Positions 8,707 to 17,456 of a stretch of DNA of 64,000 nt are shown here, piece by piece. Position 1 is the stretch's first letter. Each line of letters begins with the position of its first letter. Both the position numbers and the translations under genes were made by a program. The stretch is from assembly GCF_027627475.1 (NCBI RefSeq), contig NZ_CP115484.1, forward strand, positions 2,030,001 through 2,094,000. The letters run 5' to 3'. Below the pieces are notes generated by a model that worked only from the letters and a program-made list of their open reading frames with translations, ran no database searches and had not been told where the DNA came from. Origin of the DNA: Paenibacillus sp. SYP-B4298 (GTDB taxonomy: Bacteria; Bacillota; Bacilli; Paenibacillales; Paenibacillaceae).

Positions 8707-9375
8707 ATGAAGATTGCATCATACATTGACCATACGTTATTGAAGGCTCAGGCCACGAGCGCTGAGATTGGACAACTATGCGCGGAGGCGAAGCAATTCG
8801 GATTTGCATCGGTATGCGTCAATCCTTACTATGTAGCCGAAGCATCCAGATTGCTGGCAGGCAGCAGTGTAGCGGTATGCACTGTAATCGGCTTTCCACT
8901 GGGCATGAACACCACGGCGATCAAGGTAGCAGAGACGACAGACGCGGTGAACAATGGAGCGACGGAGATAGACATGGTGATCAACGTTGGCGCATTGAAG
9001 GAGCGCAACACCGAGCTTGTACGTGACGAGATTGCAGCCGTTGTGATAGCGGCAGAGGGACGTCTCGTCAAGGTCATCTTGGAAACCTGCCTGCTGGATA
9101 AGGAGGAGATCGAGCTGGCGAGCAGGCTCTCCGCCGAAGCGGGCGCACAGTTCGTCAAGACATCAACCGGCTTCTCGACTGGCGGAGCCACCGCCGAGGA
9201 TGTGCGCCTGATGAAATCGGCGGCTGGAGCGGGAGTCAAGGTTAAAGCTTCGGGTGGAGTGCGCGACTATGCGGCAGCGCTAGCTATGATTGAAGCGGGC
9301 GCAGAGCGTATCGGCACGAGCAACGGCATTCAGATCGCTACGAACAGTTCGGACTCGGCCTCATCAGGTTACTAG
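8707..9375 (+). CDS. deoC: Deoxyribose-phosphate aldolase
   Basis: Class I aldolase that splits 2-deoxyribose-5-phosphate into glyceraldehyde-3-phosphate and acetaldehyde. The 222-residue TIM barrel has all active-site landmarks: Asp89 (ATEIDMVIN), the Schiff-base Lys151 (QFVKTSTGF) and Lys180 ([10 protein letters not shown]), with a phosphate-binding [10 protein letters not shown]. It is the last gene of the operon and is preceded by GGAGAGA. The C-terminus is serine-rich and stops at a TAG that is also the first three bases of an extragenic repeat (9373-9416), so the repeat may have reshaped the tail. DeoC here suggests the operon handles a deoxy-sugar or a substrate converted into one. Confidence 0.95.
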   Translation: MKIASYIDHTLLKAQATSAEIGQLCAEAKQFGFASVCVNPYYVAEASRLLAGSSVAVCTVIGFPLGMNTTAIKVAETTDAVNNGATEIDMVINVGALKERNTELVRDEIAAVVIAAEGRLVKVILETCLLDKEEIELASRLSAEAGAQFVKTSTGFSTGGATAEDVRLMKSAAGAGVKVKASGGVRDYAAALAMIEAGAERIGTSNGIQIATNSSDSASSGY

Positions 9376-9416
9376 GGCGTGTCTGAACACTCTGAACGGG
9401 TTTTCAGACACGACCT
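9373..9416. repeat. Internally deleted copy of an extragenic repeat (hairpin)
   Basis: The 44 bases match, on the opposite strand, both ends of the 160-base element at 59820-59979. The left 24 bases equal one tip and the right 20 equal the other tip with one mismatch, joined at a shared TGAA. The arms GTGTCTGAA and TTCAGACAC form a hairpin. It overlaps the deoC stop codon. Confidence 0.8.
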
Positions 9417-9436
9417 AATCATCGCAGCATAACAAC

Positions 9437-9489
9437 AGCACACGGCGGCAGTTCACGGGCATAAAGCTCGCGGGCTGCTGCCGTGTGCT
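9437..9489. terminator. Bidirectional terminator hairpin between deoC and the AraC-type gene
   Basis: A 15-pair stem (9437-9451 with 9475-9489, one G-U pair) lies between convergent genes. A T-rich tail TATATTT follows on the + side. Confidence 0.75.
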
Positions 9490-9525
9490 TATATTTGGCA
9501 AGGTCTTCTCATGAGGCACCGTACT

Positions 9526-11163
9526 TCAGAAGTGTAGCAGCGTAGGCAGCAGCTCAAGCGAGCTTTCGACAGTTAGCGCATCCGCATGATTCCACTCATC
9601 CGCCTCCAGTTGATAGACTCTGCCTGCTCGCACAGCCGGAAGCGATAGCCAGGATGTACTCGAACTCAACCTGCCGAGCGTAACGCGCGACTCTTCATCC
9701 GAAGAACAGAGCAGGAACAGATAGTCACCGGCATAGCTGGCTAAGCTGCCGGGACGGTCAGGGGAGAGCTCGGCATAGCCGCTCCCATCCTGTATCAGCT
9801 CCTTAATAGACGCCGGGGGATTGAAGGCATAAGGATAGTAGAGGGAGGAGGAGAATCCGGTGGCACCCATCACAAATAAACGTCCATGATGAATGGCGAA
9901 GACAGTCGCCGTCACATCCGTTCCAAGCGGCAACCGCCGCCATATGGACTCCGCCCGCGAGTGAAACCGTTCCAGCCATTGACTTGCCTCTTGTTGCTTG
10001 CCTAGCCACTCTCCAAGCTGTGTCATCCTCTGCCCTAGCGGGGCATAGGAGTCAAAGGCCAGGGCGGGAGCGATCTGTGAGATGGAGCGGTACAGTCTAT
10101 CATTCGAACTGGCCATAATGATGAGATCCGGCCGCAGCTCCCTGGCGATGTCCGGTTGCAGAGGGAAGCCAACGTCGCAGACGTCGCGGGTCTGATCTCG
10201 CACCTTGCGATGCTGCTGAAACTGGAGACCGCCGCCGATCGGCTGCACGCCCAGCGCCAGCAGGTCGCCAAAGGTCTCGCCGTGATAGATAATCCGGGAA
10301 GGTGAGGAAGGAATATCTACCTCATGGCCTAGCCAGTCTCGTACACGGATCAGATGATGATTGGCCAGACGTGCATATCGTCTTGGCGACAGTCCGGTCA
10401 ACTGGCGAAAACGGCGATTGAAATAATATTCGTCTGTAAATCCGACCTGGCGGGCAATCTCCCGAAGCGGTGCGCTCTCTTGAATAAGCAGCTCCTTGGA
10501 ACGGCGTATGCGCAGCTCCGTGATGTAATCCAGCGGTTTTCTTCCGGTCAGCTCCTGAAAGATCAGTGTGAACTGCCAGGCGGGAACCTCGGCGAGAGCT
10601 GCCATCTGCTTGACCGTAATCGGATGCGCATAGTTCGTCTGCATGAACTTGACCGCACGGTCGACGGCTTGAGCAGCGCTCAAAGGATCCCCGCTGTCAA
10701 TATTTTGTTCATGCAGCAAGACCATCAGTTCTTGAAGCAGCAATTGCGCCCGATATGGTGTGGTATTGGCATGATCCCTACCGGTCAATGTATGCAGCCT
10801 GTCAAGGATATGAAGCACACGGCGGAATGGGTAGGCAAGCAATTCATGGCTTTGTTTAAACAATGCGCCCGAATGCAGCTCCAACTCTTCACTGGAGCGA
10901 ATCACTCGCAGACGGACACGATAGCAACGCAGGGCTTGCCCCATGGCTGCCTCCAGTTCGTAGACGCTTGCGGGCCCGATCCAGTATGCTCGCTCGGTTT
11001 GAGCATTCAAGGTTTCGCCGTCAATGGTTAACTGGCCGCCATCTCCTTCGATGAACAATAAGGTATGCAGCAGCTTAGCGCTGTCGGACAGGCGGAAGGC
11101 AGAATCAGGTGTTGAACAGAATAGTTCCAATCCAGCCAGATGAAATAAGAGACAGGTCTCCAT
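9526..11163 (-). CDS. AraC-family regulator fused to a siderophore-binding domain (Btr-like)
   Basis: Cytoplasmic activator that senses an imported ferric siderophore directly. The 545 residues comprise an N-terminal cupin-like arm, two AraC helix-turn-helix motifs (about 165-270, including ITVKQMAALAEVPAWQFTLIFQE and IARQVGFTDEYYFNRRFRQLTG) and a C-terminal ferric-siderophore periplasmic-binding domain (about 280-540, beginning VDIPSSPSRIIYHGETFGDLLALG). This is the architecture of Btr, the bacillibactin-uptake activator of Bacillus subtilis. The binding domain is visibly paralogous to the lipoprotein encoded next to it (both have HGETxGDLxALGxQPI). AAAGGAG precedes the ATG, and a Fur-like box lies about 20 bases upstream. 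Confidence 0.9.
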   Translation of the reverse strand: METCLLFHLAGLELFCSTPDSAFRLSDSAKLLHTLLFIEGDGGQLTIDGETLNAQTERAYWIGPASVYELEAAMGQALRCYRVRLRVIRSSEELELHSGALFKQSHELLAYPFRRVLHILDRLHTLTGRDHANTTPYRAQLLLQELMVLLHEQNIDSGDPLSAAQAVDRAVKFMQTNYAHPITVKQMAALAEVPAWQFTLIFQELTGRKPLDYITELRIRRSKELLIQESAPLREIARQVGFTDEYYFNRRFRQLTGLSPRRYARLANHHLIRVRDWLGHEVDIPSSPSRIIYHGETFGDLLALGVQPIGGGLQFQQHRKVRDQTRDVCDVGFPLQPDIARELRPDLIIMASSNDRLYRSISQIAPALAFDSYAPLGQRMTQLGEWLGKQQEASQWLERFHSRAESIWRRLPLGTDVTATVFAIHHGRLFVMGATGFSSSLYYPYAFNPPASIKELIQDGSGYAELSPDRPGSLASYAGDYLFLLCSSDEESRVTLGRLSSSTSWLSLPAVRAGRVYQLEADEWNHADALTVESSLELLPTLLHF

Positions 11164-11179
11164 AGCGAGCTCCTTTGGT

Positions 11180-11198
11180 GAGAATGATTATCAATAAT
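11180..11198 (-). promoter_or_regulatory. Fur box upstream of the Btr-like gene
   Basis: On the minus strand the 19 bases match the Fur consensus GATAATGATAATCATTATC at 15 positions, with an intact TGATAATCATT core. Suggests iron-repressed expression. Confidence 0.65.
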
Positions 11199-11274
11199 TC
11201 CATTGTACCTAAGGGTTCGGCTAAAATCAAAGCAGCTATGCAGACCGGGGCGTTAGTGTCGTGTCCTAAGCTAA

Positions 11275-12294
11275 TTATTCGGCTTCAGTAAGAAGCTGCG
11301 GCAGATAGTCCAGCAGCCACTCGCGGGTAGCAGCATCACTTGAGCTTTTCATAATGTCAATCATGTAGACATGCCCGTTTTTGACCGCAGGCAACTGCTG
11401 CCAAAGCGGACTTTGCAGCATCGCCTCTGTTGAGGCCTTCGCTTCCTCCGGTACCGGAGTGAGGATGAAGATTCGATCCCCGGCAAATTGATCCAGCAGC
11501 TCCATTGAAATTTGCTCAAAGCCTTTGCCCGTATCGAGCAGCTTCTGAACCGGATTGGGGGCCTTGAAGCCCTGCTTCTCATACAGTATTTGCGATAACC
11601 CGGTGCTCAGCATGACAAACAGCCGGTCGCCAGGGTAGTAGGTAAGCACTGTCGCGGTCTCGCCCTCTTTGACTCCCGCGTCGTGAAGCTTGTCCCACAT
11701 TCTCTCCGTTCGCTCGCGATAGGAAGCAAGCCATTGCTCGGCCTGCTGCTTGTAGCCTGTGATGTCGCCTAATTCCAGAATACGCTGATCGAGCGGAGTA
11801 AAGGTATTGAAGATGAGTGTAGGCGCGATCTGCGAGAGGGATTGATATATCTTCTCATCATTATTAGCATAAAGAATCAGATCGGGCTCTAGCTCCGTTG
11901 TCTTCTCAATATTAATCGGAAATCCGAGGTCGGCGATGTCTCCCGTCTTATCCGCGAAGACTGTCCCGTCGATAAAGTTGCTTGCGCTGGCGATAGGCTG
12001 AATGCCAAGCGCAATGAGATCACCGACGGTTTCCCCGTGAAATACAATTCGCTGTGGTTGTACGGGAATAGACACCATGTGGCCCGCATGATCCGTATAC
12101 GTTCGTGTCTCCGTCTCTGTAGCAGTCTGCGTAGAGGAAGACTCTATCTGCTTGCTCGACAGGTTTTGTGCCGTCTGTCCGTCGACCGTTCCTGGAGCGC
12201 TCCCGCTGTTTCCACTGCTTCCGCAGGCGATCAGCCACCCTCCCATGGTTAGAAGCATACCTACAGCAGTGAGTTGCCTTGCTATCGATTTCAT
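11275..12294 (-). CDS. Ferric-siderophore-binding lipoprotein (FeuA-like)
   Basis: Membrane-anchored receptor for a catecholate-type or other Fe-siderophore, the binding component of an ABC importer. The signal peptide ends in a lipobox LIAC (Cys24), followed by a threonine/serine-rich linker. The binding domain starts at about residue 75 with VSIPVQPQRIVFHGETVGDLIALG. The start is the ATG at 12294, with GGAGG 8 bases upstream; the longer in-frame reading covers the Fur-box promoter and is rejected. No permease or ATPase gene adjoins, so partners must be encoded elsewhere. It lies downstream of its own Fur box and is transcribed in the same direction as the Btr-like gene, 111 bases ahead of it. 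Confidence 0.92.
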   Translation of the reverse strand: MKSIARQLTAVGMLLTMGGWLIACGSSGNSGSAPGTVDGQTAQNLSSKQIESSSTQTATETETRTYTDHAGHMVSIPVQPQRIVFHGETVGDLIALGIQPIASASNFIDGTVFADKTGDIADLGFPINIEKTTELEPDLILYANNDEKIYQSLSQIAPTLIFNTFTPLDQRILELGDITGYKQQAEQWLASYRERTERMWDKLHDAGVKEGETATVLTYYPGDRLFVMLSTGLSQILYEKQGFKAPNPVQKLLDTGKGFEQISMELLDQFAGDRIFILTPVPEEAKASTEAMLQSPLWQQLPAVKNGHVYMIDIMKSSSDAATREWLLDYLPQLLTEAE

Positions 12295-12333
12295 TGTCCA
12301 ATTCCTCCATAGTAATCTATTATATTGAGTAAA

Positions 12334-12352
12334 GATAATGATTCTCGTTATC
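12334..12352 (-). promoter_or_regulatory. Fur box upstream of the siderophore-binding lipoprotein
   Basis: GATAATGATTCTCGTTATC matches 16 of 19 Fur consensus positions. A second, weaker match (TTAATGATAATCGAATTATC) follows at about 12362-12381, so Fur may bind a tandem site. Confidence 0.8.
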
Positions 12353-12598
12353 GTATTCGGGTTAATGATAATCGAATTATCCGTTCCACTCAATGGAGAA
12401 ATACAAATGCCTTTATGGATTTTATGCAAATTACGACAAACATGTCGAAAGACCTTGAAAAATGAGAAAATATGACTACTCATACGGGAATTGCGAGGGG
12501 AGACGCCCTATAGAAAGCCATTGTATACTGTGTTAAGATGTTATATATGAGAAAATGGGAACACATGATCTGATTTGGATAGAGGGGGAGCTGGAGTT

Positions 12599-13702
12599 AT
12601 GCAAGAGATGATCAAACCACCCGCAGAGCAATTGTATGCGGCCGAGCTTGCTGCGCTGCAGGCAGAGGATCGCGGAGGACGTCCGCCCAACTGGCGCATG
12701 TCGCCGGCGGCGGTGCGGGACTTTATTATAGGGCGGGAAACGCCGATTGTACATAACGGGGAAAAGGTCGAGATTACGCGTAAGTTCTATGGCAATGACG
12801 TGCTGATCGAACGGGCTGTCGTTACGCTGGCGGGCAACCGCGGGCTCATGCTGGCGGGCGAACCGGGAACCGCGAAGACGATGCTGAGCGAGCTGCTGTC
12901 GGCGGCAATCTGCGGGACGAGCATGAATACGATTCAGGGGACGGCAGGGACGACAGAGGATATGGTCAAATACTCGTGGAACTATGCGATGCTGCTCGAT
13001 CAGGGGCCGTCCGAGGCGGCTCTTGTGCCTTCGCCTCTCTATACGGGGATGAAGGAGGGCATCCTGACCCGCTTCGAGGAGATCACACGCTGCCCGGCCG
13101 AGGTGCAGGACAGCTTGATCAGCATCATGAGCGACAAGGTGCTTCATATCCCGGAGCTGAAGGAAGGCAATCTGTTCGCCAAGCCTGGCTTCAACATTAT
13201 TGCTACAGCCAATATCAGGGATAAAGGCGTCAATGAGATGAGCGGCGCCCTGAAGCGGCGCTTCAACTTCGAGACCGTGCGCCCCGTCAACAACGTGAAG
13301 CTGGAGGCGCGTATTATCGAGAGCCAGGCTAAGGCACTCCTGCGCTCAGGAGGCATCGACAGCGAGATCGACGTGGAGGTTGTCGAGCTGCTGGCGACCA
13401 CCTTCATGGAGCTGCGAACCGGACAGACACGCGAGGGCTACCGGGTGGACAGTCCGCAGGCGGCTCTCAGCACGGCGGAGGCGGTATCAGTCTATGTGGA
13501 GAGTGCCATGACCTCCTACTATTATGAGAGCAAGCCGATGGCTCTGAACCGGCTCGTTCAGAGCATGCAAGGAACCATCGTGAAGGAGAATGAGAAGGAT
13601 CTGGCGCTGCTGAAGGCGTATTTCTCGAAGATCGTCAAGGAGCGTGCTGCGGTAGAGCCGCTCTGGAAGGCATATTATGAGGAAAAGCAATGGATCGGCT
13701 GA
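12599..13702 (+). CDS. MoxR-like AAA+ ATPase (YehL-type)
   Basis: Likely chaperone-type ATPase working with the VWA protein encoded two genes downstream. Walker A is GEPGTAKT (about residues 86-93). The Walker B region reads RFEEITR and an arginine-rich sensor segment reads GALKRRFNFE; both are typical of the MoxR branch. Length 367 residues. The ATG at 12599 follows GGGGAG by 8 bases; an upstream TTG reading is rejected. The gene is first in a cluster whose members match the E. coli yehL, yehM, yehP, yehQ and yehI families. MoxR-VWA pairs in general remodel or metallate partner proteins, but no function is established for this branch. The stop overlaps the next gene. Confidence 0.85.
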   Translation: MQEMIKPPAEQLYAAELAALQAEDRGGRPPNWRMSPAAVRDFIIGRETPIVHNGEKVEITRKFYGNDVLIERAVVTLAGNRGLMLAGEPGTAKTMLSELLSAAICGTSMNTIQGTAGTTEDMVKYSWNYAMLLDQGPSEAALVPSPLYTGMKEGILTRFEEITRCPAEVQDSLISIMSDKVLHIPELKEGNLFAKPGFNIIATANIRDKGVNEMSGALKRRFNFETVRPVNNVKLEARIIESQAKALLRSGGIDSEIDVEVVELLATTFMELRTGQTREGYRVDSPQAALSTAEAVSVYVESAMTSYYYESKPMALNRLVQSMQGTIVKENEKDLALLKAYFSKIVKERAAVEPLWKAYYEEKQWIG

Positions 13703-16155
13703 TGGATGTTGCCCCGTCCGAGCAGGTTCGGGAGATCGAGCGAGCCTTCGCCGAGCAGGTGATGAATGAAGAGCTGGGCGTCGTCTTCTTCCCTGTACGA
13801 CATCATAGCCCCGCCTGCTCGCACCATCTGCTGGCGATGATTGGACAGTATCGCCCGGACATCATACTGATCGAAGGCCCGGTGAATGCGACGGAGCTCA
13901 TCCCGATCCTGACAGATGAGGCCACTGTCCCTCCGGTTAGCCTCTATTGCACCTTCGAGTCGGAGGAGGGCAAGGCCGCGTATTATTATCCGTTGCTGAG
14001 CTATTCGCCAGAGTATGTTGCCATGAAGGAGGCGGCGCGGCGCGGCATCCCTGCCCGCTTCATCGACCTGGACGATTACGGGCGCAGGGTGGCAGGGGAG
14101 CACAAGGAAGGAGAGCAAGCAGAGCAGGCCACGGCACAGGATGAGACGCTGCTGGCAGGCTCGCAGTTTATGGAAGCACTCTGCAGCAATCTGAATTGCC
14201 GCAGCTTCGATGAGCTGTGGGAGAAGATGGTGGAGATTAATGGTCTTGTTGCTGATACGCGCGAATTTGTGCGGATCGTGTTCACGTACTGCACCCTGTC
14301 GCGGATGTGCTACTCCGATGAGCAGCTAGGGCAATTCGGCGATCTGGAACGGGAAGCTCATATGCGCGCTTGCATTGCCCAAGCAGTGGCTGAGTACGGG
14401 CGGGTGCTTGTCGTTACCGGGGGCTTCCATACCTACGCCCTGCTTCCTCCATATCCATCGTCAGGCGAGCCAGCGGGCAGGGCTAGCTCCGATCGGGCTC
14501 TTACTGCTGCTTACCCCATGGTATATACGTTCATGGAGGCTGACCGACTGAATGGTTATGCCAGCGGAATGCCGTATGTGAATTATTATGATCAGATATG
14601 GAATCAGATGCATCGCAAGCGCAAGTCCGGGCCGCTGCAGTTGCGTGAGCAGCCTTATACTGATGTTGCTGCTTCGCTGCTTGCGCAGCTTGCACGCCAA
14701 TTGCGGCAGAGCGAGGAGGCTGTGTCTACCAGCGATGCGATAGAAGCCTATCGGATGCTGCATGGCCTGGCTGAGCTGCGCGGCAAACGGGAGGGCGGTG
14801 TCTTCGAACTGCAGGATGCCGCGTTGTCGGCCTTCGTCAAGGGGGAGCATACGCTGGCAACGGATCAGCCGCTGCAGCAGCTTGCGCTGCTGCTTACGGG
14901 GGATAAGATCGGCACGGTCGCCCCGAACAAGCTGGCTGTGCCGATTGTAGAGGATTTCAAGGCACGCAGCGCGCAGCTCAAGCTGCAGCTTAATGTCACG
15001 GGCAAGCATTCAAAGACGCTGGATATATATGCCAAGCCGCAGCATCGGTTGCTGAGTCAGTGGTTTCATTGCATCAGCTTTCTGGTCGGTGAGTTTGCTA
15101 CTCGTCAAGCCGGCCCGGACTGGGTGGCATACAAGGATATGAATCTGGTAAGGGAGAGCTGGTCGTATTCGTATTCCTCACGCATTGAAGCAAGGTTTAT
15201 CGAATGCTCAATCTATGGCGGCACAGTCAGGGAGGCGGCAGCTCGCAAGCTGCAGGAGCAGGCCTTGGCCATACCGGAGCATCATAGCTCCGAGCTGGTC
15301 GGCTTGCTGCTGCAGGCTGGACTGATGGGATTGCAGGAGTCAGTGCGCAGCTTGTACGAGCGGGTAGAACAGGCGTTGCACGCCGATGCTCAATTCCTCT
15401 CCATCTGCCGAAGCCTGAATACACTGGTACGCATGCGACAGCACAGTCGACTGTTGGGACTGTCGGATGACGGACAACTGCCGCGTCTTGCACAGGAGGC
15501 GTATCGCATGGCGCTGCTGCAGCTACCCCACCTGACCGAGACGCATGCCGACGAGCAGCCAGCAGTTGCACAGAGCCTGCAACTGTTGTCGATGCTAGCC
15601 GGGAGCGAGCCGGAGCGTTATGAGAGGGATGGCCTTCACCAGCAACTGGATGAGCTGCTGGACATGGCAGCGCTGCCCCCGCTGCTGGAAGGCAGTGCAA
15701 TCTCGATTGCTGCGGCGCTCGGCAGCAGAAGCAGAGAGGAGATTATGCAGCGGGCAAAGGGATACATCCGCGGTACGCCAGACAAGGCCAAGCAATCCGC
15801 ACTGTATCTGCAGGGTGTCTGCGCGTCGGCGCGTGATGTCTTCTTGTATGACAGTCGTCTGCTCTCTGAGCTGAATCACCTGATTGGCGAGCTGCCGTAT
15901 GATGATTTCATCGCCATGGTACCAGAGCTGCGTCTGGCCTTTACTCATTTTACACCTGTTGAGAGCAGTCTGATCGCAGAGAAAGTCGCGGCCTTGCATC
16001 AGACAACAATGTATGAACTGGAGCTGCCGGCTGTGAAGGAGCGGGCGCTGATCGAGGCGAGAAGGATGGATGAAGCGATACGGAAGGAGTTTGCTGCGTG
16101 GAAGCTGATATTAAGCAGGATGGACAGGAGGAGCGCAGCTCCCGGGAGGTGCTGA
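13690..16155 (+). CDS. DUF5682-family protein (YehM-type), possible hydrolase fold
   Basis: 821-residue soluble protein of unknown function, always found with a MoxR ATPase and a VWA protein as far as I recall. The N-terminal 250 residues hold the most conserved motifs: VRHHSPACSHH (His37, His38), LIEGPVNATELI (about 59-70) and VTGGFHTYAL (about 241-250). The spacing of these His/Glu motifs recalls the TraB/ChaN/EreA-like hydrolase group, but that is inference. The remainder is helical and leucine-rich, without membrane segments. The start at 13690 is preceded by GAGG at 7 bases; ATG 13702, on the TGATG overlap with the ATPase stop, is an alternative. It overlaps the VWA gene by 58 bases. Confidence 0.78.
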   Translation: MDRLMDVAPSEQVREIERAFAEQVMNEELGVVFFPVRHHSPACSHHLLAMIGQYRPDIILIEGPVNATELIPILTDEATVPPVSLYCTFESEEGKAAYYYPLLSYSPEYVAMKEAARRGIPARFIDLDDYGRRVAGEHKEGEQAEQATAQDETLLAGSQFMEALCSNLNCRSFDELWEKMVEINGLVADTREFVRIVFTYCTLSRMCYSDEQLGQFGDLEREAHMRACIAQAVAEYGRVLVVTGGFHTYALLPPYPSSGEPAGRASSDRALTAAYPMVYTFMEADRLNGYASGMPYVNYYDQIWNQMHRKRKSGPLQLREQPYTDVAASLLAQLARQLRQSEEAVSTSDAIEAYRMLHGLAELRGKREGGVFELQDAALSAFVKGEHTLATDQPLQQLALLLTGDKIGTVAPNKLAVPIVEDFKARSAQLKLQLNVTGKHSKTLDIYAKPQHRLLSQWFHCISFLVGEFATRQAGPDWVAYKDMNLVRESWSYSYSSRIEARFIECSIYGGTVREAAARKLQEQALAIPEHHSSELVGLLLQAGLMGLQESVRSLYERVEQALHADAQFLSICRSLNTLVRMRQHSRLLGLSDDGQLPRLAQEAYRMALLQLPHLTETHADEQPAVAQSLQLLSMLAGSEPERYERDGLHQQLDELLDMAALPPLLEGSAISIAAALGSRSREEIMQRAKGYIRGTPDKAKQSALYLQGVCASARDVFLYDSRLLSELNHLIGELPYDDFIAMVPELRLAFTHFTPVESSLIAEKVAALHQTTMYELELPAVKERALIEARRMDEAIRKEFAAWKLILSRMDRRSAAPGRC

Positions 16156-17264
16156 ACCGCTGGCGCCTTATTCTGGGGCAATCGGCCGATCATGGCTTGT
16201 CCAGCTCACCCGATTACTCGGCGGATCAGTTCGGTTATATGGAGATGGATGAAATATTGAGCTATCTATATGACCGGGAGTATGGAGAAGAGCAGGGCTA
16301 CCGACGCGGTGGAGGGCAGGAAGCATCACGGCTTACAGTACCGAAGTGGCTGCACAGGATGCGGACGCTCTTCCCCAAGCAGACAGCGGAGGTTTTGGAG
16401 AAGCAGGCGCTCGACCGCTACGGCCTAACGGAGCTGCTGACGGATAAGAAGCTGCTGGAGTCGCTGGAGCCGAATATGAACCTGCTGAAGAATGTGCTCC
16501 AGTTCAAGGGAAGGATGAAGGGCGCGGTGCTGCATAGCGCCAAGGAGATCGTGCGTCAGGTTGTGGAGGAGCTGCGCAAGCAGCTTGAATCTCATGTGCA
16601 AGCAGGCATTGTCGGCAAGCGAAGCCGCTATACGCGCAGTCCGATCAAGTCGATCCGCAACCTCAATATGCGCAAGACGATCGTAAGCAATCTGAAGAAT
16701 TACGACCGGAAACGGCAGCGATTTGTCATTGACAAGCTCTATTTTGATGGCTCGATTCAGTCCTATAACAAATGGGACATCATCATCGGCGTGGATGAGA
16801 GCGGAAGCATGCTGGATTCCGTAATCTATAGCTCGGTGATGGCCAGCATCTTCTATAAGCTGAATGCACTCCGAACACGGCTGTTTATTTTTGATACCCA
16901 GATCGTCGATCTGTCGGACAGGCTGGAAGACCCCGTCGACCTGCTGATGAATGTACAGTTAGGCGGGGGGACGCACATTGCCCAGGCGGTACGGTATGGC
17001 GAGACGCTGATTGAGAATCCTGCTCGCACCATCTTTATTCTCGTCACCGATCTGGAGGAGGGCTACACGCTGCCGCCGATGTATCGGGCATGCAAGGATA
17101 TTATCGATGCGGGCGCGAAGCTGCTCGTGTTGACGGCACTTGATTTTGGCGGAGAGCCGATCTATAACAGACAGGCAGCCCAGACGCTGGCCAATATGGG
17201 GGCGCATGTCGCTGCAATTACACCGCATATGCTGGCCGATTGGATTGCAGAGACAATCTCCTGA
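16098..17264 (+). CDS. VWA-domain protein (YehP-type)
   Basis: 388-residue soluble protein with a C-terminal von Willebrand A domain. An intact metal-ion-dependent adhesion site is visible: DESGSM (about residues 232-237), a GGGTHIAQA loop (about 287) and TDLEEG (about 317). The N-terminal 200 residues are basic and helical. Start is GTG 16098 with AAGGAG about 9 bases upstream, inside the preceding gene. The intact MIDAS suggests Mg-dependent binding of a client, with the upstream MoxR ATPase as driver. Direct partner of the same cluster by overlap and family co-occurrence; client unknown. Confidence 0.87.
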   Translation: MEADIKQDGQEERSSREVLNRWRLILGQSADHGLSSSPDYSADQFGYMEMDEILSYLYDREYGEEQGYRRGGGQEASRLTVPKWLHRMRTLFPKQTAEVLEKQALDRYGLTELLTDKKLLESLEPNMNLLKNVLQFKGRMKGAVLHSAKEIVRQVVEELRKQLESHVQAGIVGKRSRYTRSPIKSIRNLNMRKTIVSNLKNYDRKRQRFVIDKLYFDGSIQSYNKWDIIIGVDESGSMLDSVIYSSVMASIFYKLNALRTRLFIFDTQIVDLSDRLEDPVDLLMNVQLGGGTHIAQAVRYGETLIENPARTIFILVTDLEEGYTLPPMYRACKDIIDAGAKLLVLTALDFGGEPIYNRQAAQTLANMGAHVAAITPHMLADWIAETIS

Positions 17265-17456
17265 AGCCGTTGTGAGAGGTTCAACCCTAGGGCGTGTGTG
17301 TAAACCGTCCGCGGAGTTTGAATACACCCGCTGCCAGATGGCAGCCGATTCGTATTCATCCGGGTCGAGGGAGACGTGCGCCTGGGTGCTGACCCGTGCT
17401 GCCAGGTGCAGCCGACATATGAGATGCCATGATTCGTACTTAGAGGAGGAAGCATA
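17265..17456. other. Hairpin-rich intergenic insert within the MoxR/VWA cluster
   Basis: 192 bases split a cluster whose other joints overlap or are short. They hold an imperfect inverted repeat (GGGCGTGTGTGTAAAC at about 17290-17305 against GTTTGAATACACCC at about 17317-17330), an adjacent GCTGCCAGATGGCAGC hairpin, and further short stems. There is no ORF. The CTAGGGCGTGT tip resembles the tip of the repeat at 59979, but the match is only 11 bases. It may be a terminator, a processing element or a repeat remnant. Confidence 0.4.

Noticed and set aside
12484-12598. A 15-base match (ATAGAAAGCCATTGT) shared with 63822.
   Set aside because: Matches of this length are expected by chance in 64 kb and the flanks do not agree.
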